Shown piece after piece: positions 7,653-15,691 of a stretch of 41,633 nt of DNA (its first letter is position 1; the number at the start of each line of letters is the position of its first letter). Made by a program: the position numbers and the translations under genes. Under the pieces are notes generated by a model that was given only the letters and a program-made list of their open reading frames with translations, ran no database searches and was not told the DNA's origin. The stretch is from Sutterella sp. GTDB taxonomy: Bacteria; Pseudomonadota; Gammaproteobacteria; Burkholderiales; Burkholderiaceae_F. The DNA lies in the NCBI GenBank assembly GCA_019418235.1, contig DYCH01000016.1, forward strand, positions 2,043-43,675. Reading direction: 5' to 3'.

Positions 7653-8427
7653 ATGCCTAACATTCAAGATTGGCTTCATCAAGTTGATGAAGCCAAACAT
7701 GAACTCGATAGCTATCCTCCTTTGTCGGAAGGGGCGATTTTTCGCTTACGCAAAGAATTTAAGATTATCCATACCTATGATTCCAATGTCATCGAAGGCT
7801 CTCAATTAAGTTTGAGAGAAACTGCATTAGGGACTCACTGTTGCCGGTCGCCCAATGTCTCACGCTATGGCTACTTTGGGTTATGCCATGGGAATTGATG
7901 CGATTTTTGATGAGACTAATACGAACGTCCAATTGTCTGAAGAGTTGATCAAAGATTTCCATAAATTTGTTTCATTGGGCATGAATCCCAAGCATTGTGG
8001 AATCTATCGAAATACTGAAGTTCAAATTGCAGGCTCATCAACTCAACGTCCTAACTTTGGTTTAGTTCCTTATTTAATTCGAGAGTTGGTTCAATGGTGG
8101 GAGACTGAGGCAAAGCTTTTGCATCCAATTGAAGCCATCGCCCAATTCCATTGCCGATATGAAGATATCCATCCTTTCATTGACGGTAACGGTCGAAGTG
8201 GTCGATTGTTGCTGAACTACCAACTGGTTAGAGTAGGGTATTGGCCGGTAAATATCCGTTACGCTGAAGAGCGCCTGCGCTATTACGATGCTTTTGAAGC
8301 TTGGGATACGAAGAAGGATTTGACGCCGATGGTCGCATTGGTTGCCGAACGAGAAATTGCTCAATTGAAGCAATGTACGGAGATTGCGGTGGCTCAAGAA
8401 CAATATGCACAAGCTCAAAGTAATTGA
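7653..8427 (+). pseudogene. Fic-family protein gene broken by a frameshift
   Basis: Fic proteins transfer AMP or another nucleotide part onto target proteins. The first frame (7653-7898) gives a typical N-terminus with the inhibitory-helix motif SNVIEG (7782-7799, S/TxxxEG). At about 7827-7833 the frame must shift by +1 to continue as GLTVAGRPMSHAMATLGYAMG. The catalytic motif HPFIDGNGRSGR (8170-8205) is complete in the second frame, which ends at 8427. Compared with relatives about four residues (around VVLE) are missing between LRETAL and GLTVAG, so an 11-nt deletion explains both the gap and the shift. A fragment from the ATG at 7855 could still be made, but it would lack the inhibitory helix. 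A sequencing error cannot be excluded. Confidence 0.8.
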
Positions 8428-8478
8428 ATCTAGATGACACGAGTCTTTCTTAGTTGGTGCTTTAACAGGCACTCAAAC

Positions 8479-8511
8479 AAAAAGGAGAAGCCTCAAACAC
8501 TTCTCCTTTTT
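8479..8511. terminator. Bidirectional terminator between fic and AI-2E transporter
   Basis: A perfect 12-bp stem, AAAAAGGAGAAG (8479-8490) with CTTCTCCTTTTT (8500-8511), has A/T runs on both flanks. It lies between convergent genes and can serve both. Confidence 0.85.
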
Positions 8512-8533
8512 CCTTACTCGACGTACCTGCCGA

Positions 8534-9745
8534 TCACCTTCTCGATCTCTTTGGGTACGTTTTCGGATGGTTTTTCCTCGGTGCCGTATTCACCTTCAGC
8601 CCAGAGTCCACGGTATCGACCTTGTTGACTCGGGGCTGTTGGGGCTCCCCCACGGTGGCCGGCTCCGGTGCCACTAAATTAATATTTGCAGGGGTTTTCT
8701 TCTTGGGCTTTTCTTTAACAGAAATCCAAGTCTTAATCATGGCAACACCGATAGCTAAGAGTACCGGACCCAAAATCATCCCGAGGAGACCGAAGGCAAT
8801 CACACCCCCGAACACACCCAAGAACACTAATGAGATGGGGAGCGGAGTACCACGAGCGATCAATAAGGGCTTGATGAAGTTATCGACACTAGCGACAGCT
8901 AAAACACCCCAAGCGACCATGAAGGCAGCTAAACCTAATTCACCTTGAGTGTAGAGCCAAAAAGCAACCGGGCCCCAAACCAACGGAGGACCAATCGGCA
9001 CTACGGAGAGTACGAAAACGGCGATGGAAAGTAAAAGAGTAGCGGGAGCACCCACAATCAAAAAGCCGATACAAGCGACGATACTTTGCGCAGCGGCCGT
9101 CCCCACAATACCCCACACAACGCTTCGCGTGGTGTTAACTAAAATGTGGCTTAATTCTTTACTCAACCCACCCGAAACACGTTCAAGTAAGGCTTGAGAG
9201 CGCTTGGCAATCAAATCACCGTCACGGTAGATAAAGAAGGCGATAAAGGCAACCAAGCCCATTTGCACCAAACCGTTACCGGCAGAAATGGCGAGGTTTA
9301 ATGCCATACGACTCATGGGTTGCATGAGGCGTTGAATGAGGTCTGCTAACTTCTTCGGATCAAAGAGGAAAGCTAACTGCTCAAAAAGCCAAGAACCAAT
9401 AACAGGGATATCTTTAATCCACATCGGGGATTCGATGTGTTGTACCGAACTGATAATGCCAGTGATGGCACCCGGCAGCTGTTGAGCCACAACTGCCGAT
9501 AGAAATGAGAGCGGCAGAATCAAGCAGACCGTTAAAAGAGTCACCATCAAAAGCGCAGCTGGCGTGCTGCGCTCGCCAAATGAATTTTTAAATCGTACAA
9601 AGAGCGGCCAACTGACGATTGTGACGATCCCGGCTAACGTAATAGCGGTTAAAAACGGGGCAACAACAAAGTAACACCCGATCGCTATGGCTGCACCAAA
9701 GAGGATACGAATCAATACATCAATGCGCTCGCGAAGGCTAACCAT
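8534..9745 (-). CDS. AI-2E family transporter (PerM/YdiK-like)
   Basis: An integral inner-membrane protein of 403 residues with about eight hydrophobic segments. Family signatures are AFFIYRDGD in the middle, VVPIGPPLVWGPVAFWLY, DNFIKPLLIARGTPLPISLVFLGVFGG, and the closing GLLGMILGPVLLAIG. Members include the TqsA autoinducer-2 exporter and Na+/H+ antiporters, so the family name does not fix the substrate. The last 60 residues are a hydrophilic Lys/Pro-rich cytosolic tail (KEKPKKKTP, KRSRR), longer than in most relatives. It is monocistronic, divergent from yhhQ with a 150-nt gap, and convergent with fic. Confidence 0.88.
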   Translation of the reverse strand: MVSLRERIDVLIRILFGAAIAIGCYFVVAPFLTAITLAGIVTIVSWPLFVRFKNSFGERSTPAALLMVTLLTVCLILPLSFLSAVVAQQLPGAITGIISSVQHIESPMWIKDIPVIGSWLFEQLAFLFDPKKLADLIQRLMQPMSRMALNLAISAGNGLVQMGLVAFIAFFIYRDGDLIAKRSQALLERVSGGLSKELSHILVNTTRSVVWGIVGTAAAQSIVACIGFLIVGAPATLLLSIAVFVLSVVPIGPPLVWGPVAFWLYTQGELGLAAFMVAWGVLAVASVDNFIKPLLIARGTPLPISLVFLGVFGGVIAFGLLGMILGPVLLAIGVAMIKTWISVKEKPKKKTPANINLVAPEPATVGEPQQPRVNKVDTVDSGLKVNTAPRKNHPKTYPKRSRR

Positions 9746-9895
9746 GGTATTTTCTTTCGCAGAGGTTGAAGTAATGCTTTAGTCTAACTGATAGAAAACA
9801 TTTTAGGGCTAAAGAAGTGCGGGATTTCAAAAGATTTTTGCCAGAGTCTGGCTCTCAATGCGAAAATGTCGGTTTCAATGAATAAAAGAAACCCC

Positions 9896-10546
9896 ATGTC
9901 TGATTTTTCGCAAAATCCCACTTTAAACTTAGACTTTCCGTTAAGGCGCCTTTGGGCAGCCCATATCTTTTTTATTGTCTTAAGTAACTATGCCGTTCAG
10001 TTGCCTGTGACGGTTTTGGGGATTGAAACCACGTGGGGAACGTTTACTTACCCGTTTTTATTTCTATTAACGGATTTGACCGTACGCCTTTTTGGTGATC
10101 GATTAGCTCGTCGTATTATTTTCTTTGCCATGATGCCGGCACTTGTTCTCTCCTATGTTTTCGGAGCGCTTTTCCAACAAGGGGAATTTCAAGGTTTAGC
10201 GTCATTAGCCACTTTCAGTCTCTTTGTTTTCCGTATTGCGCTGGCTTCTTTTGTGGCCTACGCATTGGGGCAATTATTGGATATTTTTGTTTTCCAACGT
10301 TTGCGAGAGCTCTATCAATGGTGGTTGGCACCGGCGGCTGCCTCTGTTTTTGGTAATTTGTTGGATACGTTTATTTTTTATAGTGTCGCTTTTTATCAAA
10401 CGTCAGACGCTTACATGGCAGAAAACTGGGTGGCATTGGCGTGGGTTGACTATGGTGTGAAGATTTTGGCGGGTCTTGTGATCTTTGTTCCGCTCTATGG
10501 GATTTTCTTAAACTATATTCTGAATCGCTTGCGTAATCACCGATGA
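9896..10546 (+). CDS. yhhQ: Queuosine precursor transporter YhhQ
   Basis: An inner-membrane transporter of the VUT/ECF-S-like family that imports preQ0 and preQ1, the precursors of the tRNA base queuosine. About six membrane helices are seen. Segments closely matching E. coli YhhQ are SNYAVQLPV, TTWGTFTYPFLFLLTDLTVR, ARRIIFFAMMPALVLSY, and AYALGQLLDI, followed by WWLAPAAASVFGNLLDT. I chose ATG 9896 (216 residues) because the distance to SNYxVQLP then equals that of E. coli; in-frame ATGs at 9866 and 9878 are possible. The Nudix gene starts 19 nt after the stop. queF, which reduces preQ0 to preQ1, lies elsewhere in this window (about 40.2-40.6 kb), which fits a queuosine salvage role. Confidence 0.9.
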   Translation: MSDFSQNPTLNLDFPLRRLWAAHIFFIVLSNYAVQLPVTVLGIETTWGTFTYPFLFLLTDLTVRLFGDRLARRIIFFAMMPALVLSYVFGALFQQGEFQGLASLATFSLFVFRIALASFVAYALGQLLDIFVFQRLRELYQWWLAPAAASVFGNLLDTFIFYSVAFYQTSDAYMAENWVALAWVDYGVKILAGLVIFVPLYGIFLNYILNRLRNHR

Positions 10547-10565
10547 GCTTCAGGAGGAAAACTCA

Positions 10566-11153
10566 ATGCAGTCTCTGAAAGAAAAACTTTTACCGAAGGT
10601 TAGAGAAACCTTTATTAGTGATGAAAAAGTTTTTGATGGCAACTTTTTGCATGTCACTAAACACACAGTGAAAACGGCCTCTGGACTCGTGCGCACGCGA
10701 GAATTTATTAAACACCCCGGTGCCGCCACCATTATTCCGTTGTTTGATGATGGAACAACGTTATTGGAGTATCAATGGCGAGAACCGTGTCAGTGCGCCT
10801 TTTGGGAGTTTCCTGCGGGGAAACTCGACCCCAATGAAAAGCCTCTTATTTGTGCTCAACGCGAACTTGAAGAAGAAACGGGTTTGGTGGCTGATGATTG
10901 GACTTACTTGGGACGAATTCACAATGCCATTGGTTATTCCAATGAAAAACTTGAACTCTTTTTAGCCAAAGGCTTGACTCAAAAAGAACAACACCTCGAT
11001 GAAGGGGAGTGTTTGGCTTTGGTTCGAGTACCGGTGAAAGACGTTTTCCAAATGGTTTTAACGGGTGAAATTACCGATGTTAAAACCATTATCGGCGCCT
11101 TCTGGCTTGAAAAATATTTGAATGGCGAAATGCCCGAATGTACCTTGGAATAA
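10566..11153 (+). CDS. Nudix hydrolase, ADP-ribose pyrophosphatase type
   Basis: A 195-residue cytosolic hydrolase cutting nucleoside diphosphates linked to another group, most likely ADP-ribose. The Nudix box GX5EX7REUXEEXGU is complete: G of GKLDPNEKP, then RELEEETGLV. The domain arrangement (N-terminal strand SDEKVFDGNFLHV, then the PGAATIIPL and WREPCQCAFWEFPAG segments) matches the NudF/ADPRase group. ATG 10566 has a strong AGGAGG 8 nt upstream. It is probably co-transcribed with yhhQ. No obvious specific partner is present. Confidence 0.85.
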   Translation: MQSLKEKLLPKVRETFISDEKVFDGNFLHVTKHTVKTASGLVRTREFIKHPGAATIIPLFDDGTTLLEYQWREPCQCAFWEFPAGKLDPNEKPLICAQRELEEETGLVADDWTYLGRIHNAIGYSNEKLELFLAKGLTQKEQHLDEGECLALVRVPVKDVFQMVLTGEITDVKTIIGAFWLEKYLNGEMPECTLE

Positions 11154-11181
11154 TTTCCGACTAGGTGGACTTAATTAATGC

Positions 11182-11230
11182 CGACAAATTACCCTATTTG
11201 TCGACTAAGAAACCTTTGAGTTGCCTCAAA
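11182..11230 (+). other. Two small hairpins in the argG leader
   Basis: CGACAAAT (11182-11189) pairs with ATTTGTCG (11196-11203), and TTTGAG (11215-11220) with CTCAAA (11225-11230), the second followed by TTTC. They lie between the Nudix stop and argG. The second may act as a weak terminator for the upstream unit; alternatively both belong to an argG leader. No ribosome binding site serves the in-frame TTG/GTG codons here. Confidence 0.35.
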
Positions 11231-11326
11231 TTTCAGGCTCGACAAAGCGATCAAGTTTGCATAAACTCAAACAGATATGCGCAGAATTTGCGCACTGATA
11301 ATTTGAATTTATATAGACGAGGTCTT

Positions 11327-12658
11327 ATGTCTCAAACTATTTTGCAAAAAGTACCGGTCGGTGAAAAAGTGGGTATCGCTTTCTCTGGCGGTTTGGACAC
11401 CTCCGCAGCCTTGCGTTGGATGAAGAACAAGGGCGCTTTGCCCTATGCCTATACCGGCAACTTGGGTCAACCTGACGAAGATGACTACGAAGCCATTCCT
11501 CGTCGTGCTATGAACTATGGCGCAGAAAAGGCCCGTCTCGTTGACTGCCGTCCGCAATTGGTTGCAGAAGGTATTGCCGCTATTCAAGCCGGTGCCTTCC
11601 ACATCACCACGGCCGGTGTTGCTTACTTCAACACGACGCCGTTGGGTCGCGCTGTGACGGGTACGATGCTCGTGAACGCTATGCGCGAAGACGGTGTGCA
11701 CATCTGGGGTGACGGTTCTACCTACAAGGGTAACGACATTGAACGTTTCTACCGTTATGGTTTGTTGGCCAACCCGGAACTCAAGATCTACAAGCCCTGG
11801 CTTGACCGCGACTTCATCAACGAATTGGGTGGCCGTGCCGAAATGAGCGCTTTCTTGCAAGCCGAAGGTTTCGACTATCGCATGAGCGCTGAAAAGGCTT
11901 ACTCCACTGACTCCAACATCTTGGGTGCTACGCACGAAGCCAAGGACTTGGAAAGCTTGTCTTCTAGCATGAAGATTGTGAAGCCGATTATGGGCGTTGC
12001 TTTCTGGGATCCGTCTGTTCAAATCGACGCTGAAACCGTTACCGTTACGTACGAAGAAGGTGTGCCGGTTGCTTTGAACGGCAAGCGTTTTGACGACTTG
12101 GTTGAATTGATGTACGAAGCCAACCGCATCGGCGGTCGTCACGGTTTGGGCATGAGCGACCAAATCGAAAACCGTATCATCGAAGCTAAGAGCCGCGGCA
12201 TCTACGAAGCCCCGGGGATGGCTTTGTTGTGGATCGCCTACGAACGTTTGGTCTCCGGTATTCATAACGAAGACACGATTGAGCAATATCACATCAATGG
12301 TCGCCGTTTGGGTCGCTTGCTTTACCAAGGCCGTTGGTTCGATTCTCAAGCCATTATGCTTCGTGAATCTGCTCAACGTTGGGTGGCTCGTGCCATCACC
12401 GGTACGGTGACGCTTGAATTGCGTCGTGGTAACGACTACACGATCATGAATACGGAAAGCCCGAACCTCACGTACGAAGCTGAACGCTTGACGATGGAAA
12501 AGGGTGACTTCATGTTCACGGCTGAAGACCGTATCGGCCAATTGACGATGCGTAACCTCGACATCGTTGATACGCGCGCCAAGCTCGGAATCTACGCTCA
12601 TTCTGGCTTGATCTCCGGCTCCAGCGCTGTTGCTTTGTTAAATGGCAACAAAGAATAA
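11327..12658 (+). CDS. argG: Argininosuccinate synthase
   Basis: Joins citrulline and aspartate with ATP to argininosuccinate, the penultimate step of arginine synthesis. The product is 443 residues, close to the 447 of E. coli ArgG (the long type II form). Seen are the PP-loop AFSGGLDTSAALRWM at about residues 17-31, YTGNLGQPDEDDYEAIP, GDGSTYKGNDIERFYRYG and the LEFRPWxDRDFI equivalent LKIYKPWLDRDFINELGGRAEM. The frame is open further upstream, but ATG 11327 (ATATAGACGAGGTCTT before it) gives the family N-terminus. Strong codon bias suggests high expression. It is monocistronic with its own terminator. Confidence 0.97.
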   Translation: MSQTILQKVPVGEKVGIAFSGGLDTSAALRWMKNKGALPYAYTGNLGQPDEDDYEAIPRRAMNYGAEKARLVDCRPQLVAEGIAAIQAGAFHITTAGVAYFNTTPLGRAVTGTMLVNAMREDGVHIWGDGSTYKGNDIERFYRYGLLANPELKIYKPWLDRDFINELGGRAEMSAFLQAEGFDYRMSAEKAYSTDSNILGATHEAKDLESLSSSMKIVKPIMGVAFWDPSVQIDAETVTVTYEEGVPVALNGKRFDDLVELMYEANRIGGRHGLGMSDQIENRIIEAKSRGIYEAPGMALLWIAYERLVSGIHNEDTIEQYHINGRRLGRLLYQGRWFDSQAIMLRESAQRWVARAITGTVTLELRRGNDYTIMNTESPNLTYEAERLTMEKGDFMFTAEDRIGQLTMRNLDIVDTRAKLGIYAHSGLISGSSAVALLNGNKE

Positions 12659-12684
12659 TTAAGCACTTCCATTAACGGAACGCT

Positions 12685-12726
12685 TTAGGGCTCTGCTGAG
12701 AAATTAGCAGGGCCTAATTGTTTTTG
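12685..12726 (+). terminator. Intrinsic terminator of argG
   Basis: TTAGGGCTCTGCT (12685-12697) pairs with AGCAGGGCCTAA (12706-12717) with one bulged G and one G-U pair. It is followed by TTGTTTTT. Confidence 0.75.
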
Positions 12727-12735
12727 GTTTCTGAA

Positions 12736-12773
12736 TTAAAAAATTGCCGTGGAGGAGCAGACCACGGCAATTT
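12736..12773 (-). terminator. Intrinsic terminator of the esterase operon (minus strand)
   Basis: A perfect 12-bp stem, AAATTGCCGTGG (12741-12752) with CCACGGCAATTT (12762-12773). Read on the minus strand it is followed by TTTTAATTC. It lies 20 nt past the stop of the SGNH hydrolase gene. Confidence 0.85.
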
Positions 12774-12793
12774 AGACTTAAAGATGAACGGAA

Positions 12794-13618
12794 TTATTTA
12801 TTAAAGAATTCTGTAACGGTTTGCCAAGCAATCTTTTGCAAATGAGCTGCATCTGCGGGTTTAAGAGGTTTTTCGCAACTGCCTAAGAAGTCTGCGCCTT
12901 CAGGGGATTGTCCGGTAAGGGTTGCAAATAAGACTGCGGCCTCAAGATAGGAACCTGCGGCTGTCGGATGACGATTGTCTGCGATCGTCATCTTAAGATC
13001 AGGTCTGGTTCTAAGTGATTTCGCAAAAGCAAGACCAACAGGAACGACCATCGATTTCGTTTGATTGGCAACCTTCGTTGTTGCGTCCATAAGTTGTTGC
13101 GTCATCTCCGGACGGTCAGCGTAAGCCCAGGTTGCCATCAATAAAGGTTCAGCACCTGTGGCCTTAACATCTTTGACGTGAATCGGTGCAAATTTCTTAA
13201 AGAATTTACTCAATTCCGGATGGGTAGGACCTTGACTGTTGTCTTGCATCACAACCGCATCAAAGACCTTACCATCCGGGTACTTGTGAAAGACCAATTT
13301 GTTCGAGCCGTCATTGAGCGTGCTATAGCTTTTAAGGCCATTGGGACGAAGATAGCTCTTAACCAAGTGCCAATCCAAACCGGCGCCACCAATGGTTGCC
13401 ATAGTGGTGGAAAGGGAGACTCCCTTAGATTTAGCAATGCCACTTAAATAACCGTCAACGCCACAGTTGTAATACATGAATGAGTTCCCGACCAAAAGAA
13501 TGGTTTTGGGACTGGATTTAAGCGAAGTAATTGTCGGTTTAACGGTGTAATCAGCGGCTTGAGCCATTGTGCCCACTAACGCTAATGCCATTGAGCAAGC
13601 CAATACTTTGATTTTCAT
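12794..13618 (-). CDS. Secreted SGNH/GDSL-type hydrolase (DUF4886-like)
   Basis: A 274-residue exported esterase-like enzyme. Residues 1-21 form a Sec signal peptide ending AQA before ADYTV. The SGNH blocks are visible: block I ILLVGNSFMYYN (nucleophile Ser in GNS), block II GGAGLDW, block III QDNSQ, and block V DNRHPT with the Asp and His of the triad. The GNSF-x-Y form is typical of DUF4886-type members. The substrate is unknown; acetyl or acyl esters on sugars are the usual targets. It is the second gene of a two-gene unit, 28 nt after an alpha/beta hydrolase, with AAGGTAA as ribosome binding site. The pairing of two exported esterase folds suggests they act on one extracellular substrate (inference). 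Confidence 0.85.
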   Translation of the reverse strand: MKIKVLACSMALALVGTMAQAADYTVKPTITSLKSSPKTILLVGNSFMYYNCGVDGYLSGIAKSKGVSLSTTMATIGGAGLDWHLVKSYLRPNGLKSYSTLNDGSNKLVFHKYPDGKVFDAVVMQDNSQGPTHPELSKFFKKFAPIHVKDVKATGAEPLLMATWAYADRPEMTQQLMDATTKVANQTKSMVVPVGLAFAKSLRTRPDLKMTIADNRHPTAAGSYLEAAVLFATLTGQSPEGADFLGSCEKPLKPADAAHLQKIAWQTVTEFFNK

Positions 13619-13646
13619 AATTATTACCTTTTTGAGAATTTGAAAA

Positions 13647-14510
13647 TTATTTGAGCGTATCTAACCACATTGATAAGTCAACTCTAAAGTTGTCACCATC
13701 AGGGAACTTGTCTGTCTTCTCAATGCCCCAACCGTGATTGCCCGTCGGATAAACGTGAAGCGAAACGGGACGATTATTGGTCACCATTGCACGAGCATAG
13801 AGCATACTTCCGAGGCTGCCGGCAAACTCGTCTTGAGCGGAGACTGCAATGAAGGCAGGAGGAGTTGTTAAACCAACATGCTTATAGGCTGAATAGGTCG
13901 TATCGTATTGAACAGAGCGATCTTTCCCGATGAGGTTATTACGGCAAGAGCTTTTCGGTTGTGACTCTTCTTGCATCATCGTGATATTGGGATAGATCAA
14001 AATGGAGAAGTCAGGACAAGAATTTTTGCTACAAGAGACACTGGACATGGCCGCAAGGTGACCACCGGCGCTCGCCCCCATTACACCGACGGAATGCAAA
14101 CCATATTTCTTAAATAATGAACGAACCGTACTGACGGCCTTATTGGCGTCAGCCAATGGTACTGTAGGATTGCCCTTAGGAAGTCGATACTTGAGTGTGA
14201 AGGTGGTAAAACCCTTTTCAAGGAAAAACGGCTTAAAACTATTTTCGATGGTGGCCATGGACAAATTGCCGTAACCGCCGCCCGGAATCAAAATAACCGC
14301 TTTACCGTTACTCTTTTTCGGTTGATCAACTTCGATACGAGCCTTTGTAACGTTAAAGATTGATCCCTTAGCATCGGTTTTTTCAGCTTCAGTAATCGTA
14401 CTTTTGTTGGGTGCACCATTGGGCCAAAGTGCAATGGTTTCCGTGGCAAAGGATTGTGCGCAGGTCATGCCGAGTAAAAGAGCTGCAGCGGTTGGATAAA
14501 AACGATTCAT
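13647..14510 (-). CDS. Secreted alpha/beta hydrolase, esterase/lipase family
   Basis: A 287-residue exported hydrolase resembling acetylxylan esterase-type and BD-FAE-like alpha/beta hydrolases. Residues 1-20 are a signal peptide (MNRFYPTAAALLLGM, cleavage near SFA-TET). The conserved ALWPNGAPN start of the mature part, the oxyanion motif IPGGGYG, the nucleophile elbow MGASAGGH, an Asp in SAQDEFAG and the His in GNHGWG complete a Ser-Asp-His triad. I chose ATG 14510 because GGAGA precedes it and the signal peptide begins there; 23 further in-frame codons upstream lack both. It is first gene of the esterase operon and is divergent from the LysR gene, which is the likely regulator. Confidence 0.87.
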   Translation of the reverse strand: MNRFYPTAAALLLGMTCAQSFATETIALWPNGAPNKSTITEAEKTDAKGSIFNVTKARIEVDQPKKSNGKAVILIPGGGYGNLSMATIENSFKPFFLEKGFTTFTLKYRLPKGNPTVPLADANKAVSTVRSLFKKYGLHSVGVMGASAGGHLAAMSSVSCSKNSCPDFSILIYPNITMMQEESQPKSSCRNNLIGKDRSVQYDTTYSAYKHVGLTTPPAFIAVSAQDEFAGSLGSMLYARAMVTNNRPVSLHVYPTGNHGWGIEKTDKFPDGDNFRVDLSMWLDTLK

Positions 14511-14614
14511 CGCAAATTCTCCATAAGAGTGATTCCAAAATTTCGAATTCAGTGTAGGATTATTTCTTATTACAATCAAATAATTGAAATCTAATTGACC
14601 ATAAGAGAATTATT
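14511..14614. promoter_or_regulatory. Divergent promoter region between esterase operon and lysR
   Basis: A 104-nt, very AT-rich gap. TAATTGA occurs twice as a direct repeat (14581-14587 and 14592-14598), one helical turn apart, and CAAT-CAAATA-ATTG forms a short dyad beside it. LysR proteins usually bind such sites in the shared promoter and both control the target and repress themselves. The exact binding site is not clear from sequence alone. Confidence 0.45.
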
Positions 14615-15541
14615 ATGAAAAATTCTTTCCTCTATCTTCAAACACTTAAGAATGAAGGAAATTTTCAAAAAGCAGCAAACGTGCTGGGAGTGACTCAACC
14701 CTATCTTTCTCAAGTCGTTAAAAAGCTTGAAGATCAGTACGAAGTGGTTATTGTTGATAGACGTTCTAAACCGATTGCTTTGACGAAAGTCGGTGAGATG
14801 ATTTTGGATAATTTAAGGCAGATAGATCTTATAGAGCAAAGGACATTATCCATTTGTCAAGATTATGCTGGGTTGGAAGTTGGATCAATCAAAATTGCTT
14901 CGAACGGGGAAAGAACCAATGCTATTTTGTTGCCTGTGATTTCAAAATTTTCTAAGTTATTTCCCAATATTGAATTGGATTTTTCTCAAGATTACATTCT
15001 CGAAGATATTCCTCAAATTCTGCAGGAGGGGAAAGCAGATGTCGGGATGTTATTTGAATGGATGATGATCGACGATTTGGATGCCTATCGTCTCTGTCGT
15101 GAGCGTTATATGTTGGTTGTTCCCGATAGTGGAGCCACGGCAAAGATTGGAAATCGTTATAACGATGCAGGTGATTATCCTAAACTTTCTGAAGTCGAGA
15201 AGTCCACACTTAAGACTTTAAAGTTGCTTCAGGTCTATCGCCATAGCGAAAGACTGAAAATTTTAAATGAAGCATTGGGATTTGAGACTCAAACCTTGAA
15301 AAGTGTTGTCAGACAAGCCGGCACTCGCTTGGCGTTTGTTTCAAGTGGTCTATGTATGACCATTTGTCAGGAAAAACTTATCAAGAACTACAGTCATCGT
15401 GAAGGCTGTCGCTTCATCTCTCTTGAAGAAGTACTTCCCGTTCAAAATGTGGTGATTGCTTGGAATCGTCGTATGTATCAAACAAAAGCGGCTCACGCCT
15501 TTTGTCAAATCGCAAAGGAAATCTACAAAGATATCGCCTAG
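14615..15541 (+). CDS. LysR-family transcriptional regulator
   Basis: A 308-residue regulator with a winged helix-turn-helix at residues 3-62 (NFQKAANVLGVTQPYLSQVVKKLED, DRRSKPIALTKVG) and a periplasmic-binding-like effector domain from about residue 90 (VGSIKIASNGERTNAILLPVISKFSKLFPNIEL; then EDIPQILQEGKADVGML). It is slightly shorter before the helix-turn-helix than most relatives. The inducer is unknown. It is transcribed away from the two exported hydrolases, which are its likely targets. Codon use looks more AT-rich than the housekeeping neighbours, consistent with an accessory insertion between argG and lolC. AGAGAA upstream is a modest ribosome binding site. Confidence 0.9.
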   Translation: MKNSFLYLQTLKNEGNFQKAANVLGVTQPYLSQVVKKLEDQYEVVIVDRRSKPIALTKVGEMILDNLRQIDLIEQRTLSICQDYAGLEVGSIKIASNGERTNAILLPVISKFSKLFPNIELDFSQDYILEDIPQILQEGKADVGMLFEWMMIDDLDAYRLCRERYMLVVPDSGATAKIGNRYNDAGDYPKLSEVEKSTLKTLKLLQVYRHSERLKILNEALGFETQTLKSVVRQAGTRLAFVSSGLCMTICQEKLIKNYSHREGCRFISLEEVLPVQNVVIAWNRRMYQTKAAHAFCQIAKEIYKDIA

Positions 15542-15564
15542 CTATTGATTCATCGTTGATTACT

Positions 15565-15583
15565 GAGGTAGGAACCTCTTTTT
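15565..15583 (+). terminator. Short intrinsic terminator after lysR
   Basis: GAGGT (15565-15569), loop AGGA, ACCTC (15574-15578), then TTTTT. A second GAGGT directly follows the T run (15584-15588) and could pair with the same ACCTC instead. Confidence 0.55.
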
Positions 15584-15691
15584 GAGGTGGCTAGCCTTTT
15601 TGTAATTCTTTTTCAATCTGCCCTAAAACCTTCATCTATTCCTTTAAAATCTCAAAGATATTGTCTCGATCAAGACGCAAGGTTAGTTTCA

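Noticed and set aside
7827..7860. Programmed frameshift in fic
   Set aside because: No slippery heptamer or stimulatory structure is visible, and residues are missing at the junction, which points to a deletion.
9746..9895. preQ1 riboswitch upstream of yhhQ
   Set aside because: I looked for the preQ1 aptamer pattern here and upstream of queF (40627-40769) and saw none; only short AT-rich stems are present.
11165..11326. 54-codon N-terminal extension of ArgG
   Set aside because: It starts at a TTG without ribosome binding site and runs through leader hairpins. The ATG at 11327 gives the normal family N-terminus and length.
11231..11326. ARG-box operator before argG
   Set aside because: Only one half-site-like TTGAAT is visible; a full pair with the expected spacing is missing.
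11309..12601. A 430-codon open frame on the minus strand opposite argG
   Set aside because: It lies fully opposite a certain argG with strong codon bias. Its translation shows no family motif; long antisense frames are common opposite such genes.
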